From positions 1 through 5,316 of the forward strand of contig QYQC01000140.1 of assembly GCA_007280315.1 (NCBI GenBank): a stretch of 5,316 bases of DNA, given 5' to 3'. Below the pieces are notes generated by a model. It did not search any database and had not been told where the DNA came from. It saw only the letters and a program-made list of their open reading frames with translations. This stretch comes from Betaproteobacteria bacterium. GTDB lineage: Bacteria; Pseudomonadota; Gammaproteobacteria; Burkholderiales; SG8-39. The position numbers and the translations under genes are program-made. Each line of letters begins with the position of its first letter. Position 1 is the first letter of the stretch. Below, in pieces: positions 5,248 through 5,316 of the stretch.

Positions 5248-5316
5248 ATGACCGACCTGTCCATCAGCGCCAAGCTGACTGTCTACAAGCCGAAGAACAA
5301 GGTGCGCTTCGTCACC
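5248..5316 (+). CDS. icmF: Fused isobutyryl-CoA mutase IcmF, N-terminal 23 residues (3' end outside window)
   Basis: Only the first 23 codons are present: MTDLSISAKLTVYK then PKNKVRFVT. The stretch NKVRFVT is the start of the B12-binding (Rossmann-like) domain of IcmF-type fused mutases, where I recall it continuing as AASLFDGHDA. IcmF joins a cobalamin-binding domain, a MeaI-type G-protein chaperone and the acyl-CoA mutase domain in one chain of roughly 1,090 residues. It interconverts isobutyryl-CoA and n-butyryl-CoA (some members also act on pivalyl-/isovaleryl-CoA). The frame is open to the window end. The gene is divergent from the protease gene across 269 bases and has its own promoter, operator and GAGG site. 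The identification rests on a short segment; another B12-dependent mutase or a MeaA-like protein is the main alternative. Confidence 0.72.
   Translation, partial: MTDLSISAKLTVYKPKNKVRFVT

Overview
The window is a GC-rich bacterial chromosomal segment that most resembles a betaproteobacterium. The reasons are the high GC of the flanking genes, the N-terminus of a fused isobutyryl-CoA mutase (IcmF) at the right edge, and a duplicated GWNL...FYAP...GFWVNA module that I recall from betaproteobacterial secreted proteins (memory only, not searched). It holds one complete gene and two partial ones. No RNA gene, CRISPR array, insertion sequence, attachment site or replication origin was seen.

Layout. 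Bases 2-433 (+) are the last 143 codons of an AMP-forming acyl-CoA synthetase. After a 15-base gap comes a convergent giant gene on the minus strand, 449-4978. It encodes a 1509-residue secreted thermolysin-type (M4) metalloprotease. From N- to C-terminus it has a signal peptide, FTP/PepSY propeptide, M4 catalytic domain with a complete zinc site, a six-bladed TolB-like propeller, an ASH-type immunoglobulin-like domain, a Thr linker, two copies of a W/FYAP module, a second Thr linker and a four-cysteine C-terminal domain. Bases 4979-5247 are a divergent intergenic region. It carries a 26-bp near-perfect palindrome lying on a good sigma70-type promoter for the last gene. Bases 5248-5316 (+) are the first 23 codons of icmF.

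How they fit together. The two plus-strand genes belong to acyl-CoA metabolism (activation of a carboxylic acid; carbon-skeleton rearrangement of isobutyryl-/butyryl-CoA). The protease lies between them in the opposite orientation with no obvious metabolic link. Its propeptide, catalytic domain, propeller and ASH part have clearly lower GC (about 43-53% in hand-counted lines) than the flanking acyl-CoA synthetase gene and its own C-terminal third (about 65-68%). This suggests a composite gene: an acquired protease joined to a C-terminal cassette of host-like composition.

The points most worth following are that composite structure, the duplicated W/FYAP module between Thr linkers, the operator-like palindrome at the icmF promoter, and a Gly where thermolysin has its substrate-binding Asn112. 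I see no evidence of a multi-gene novel system here.
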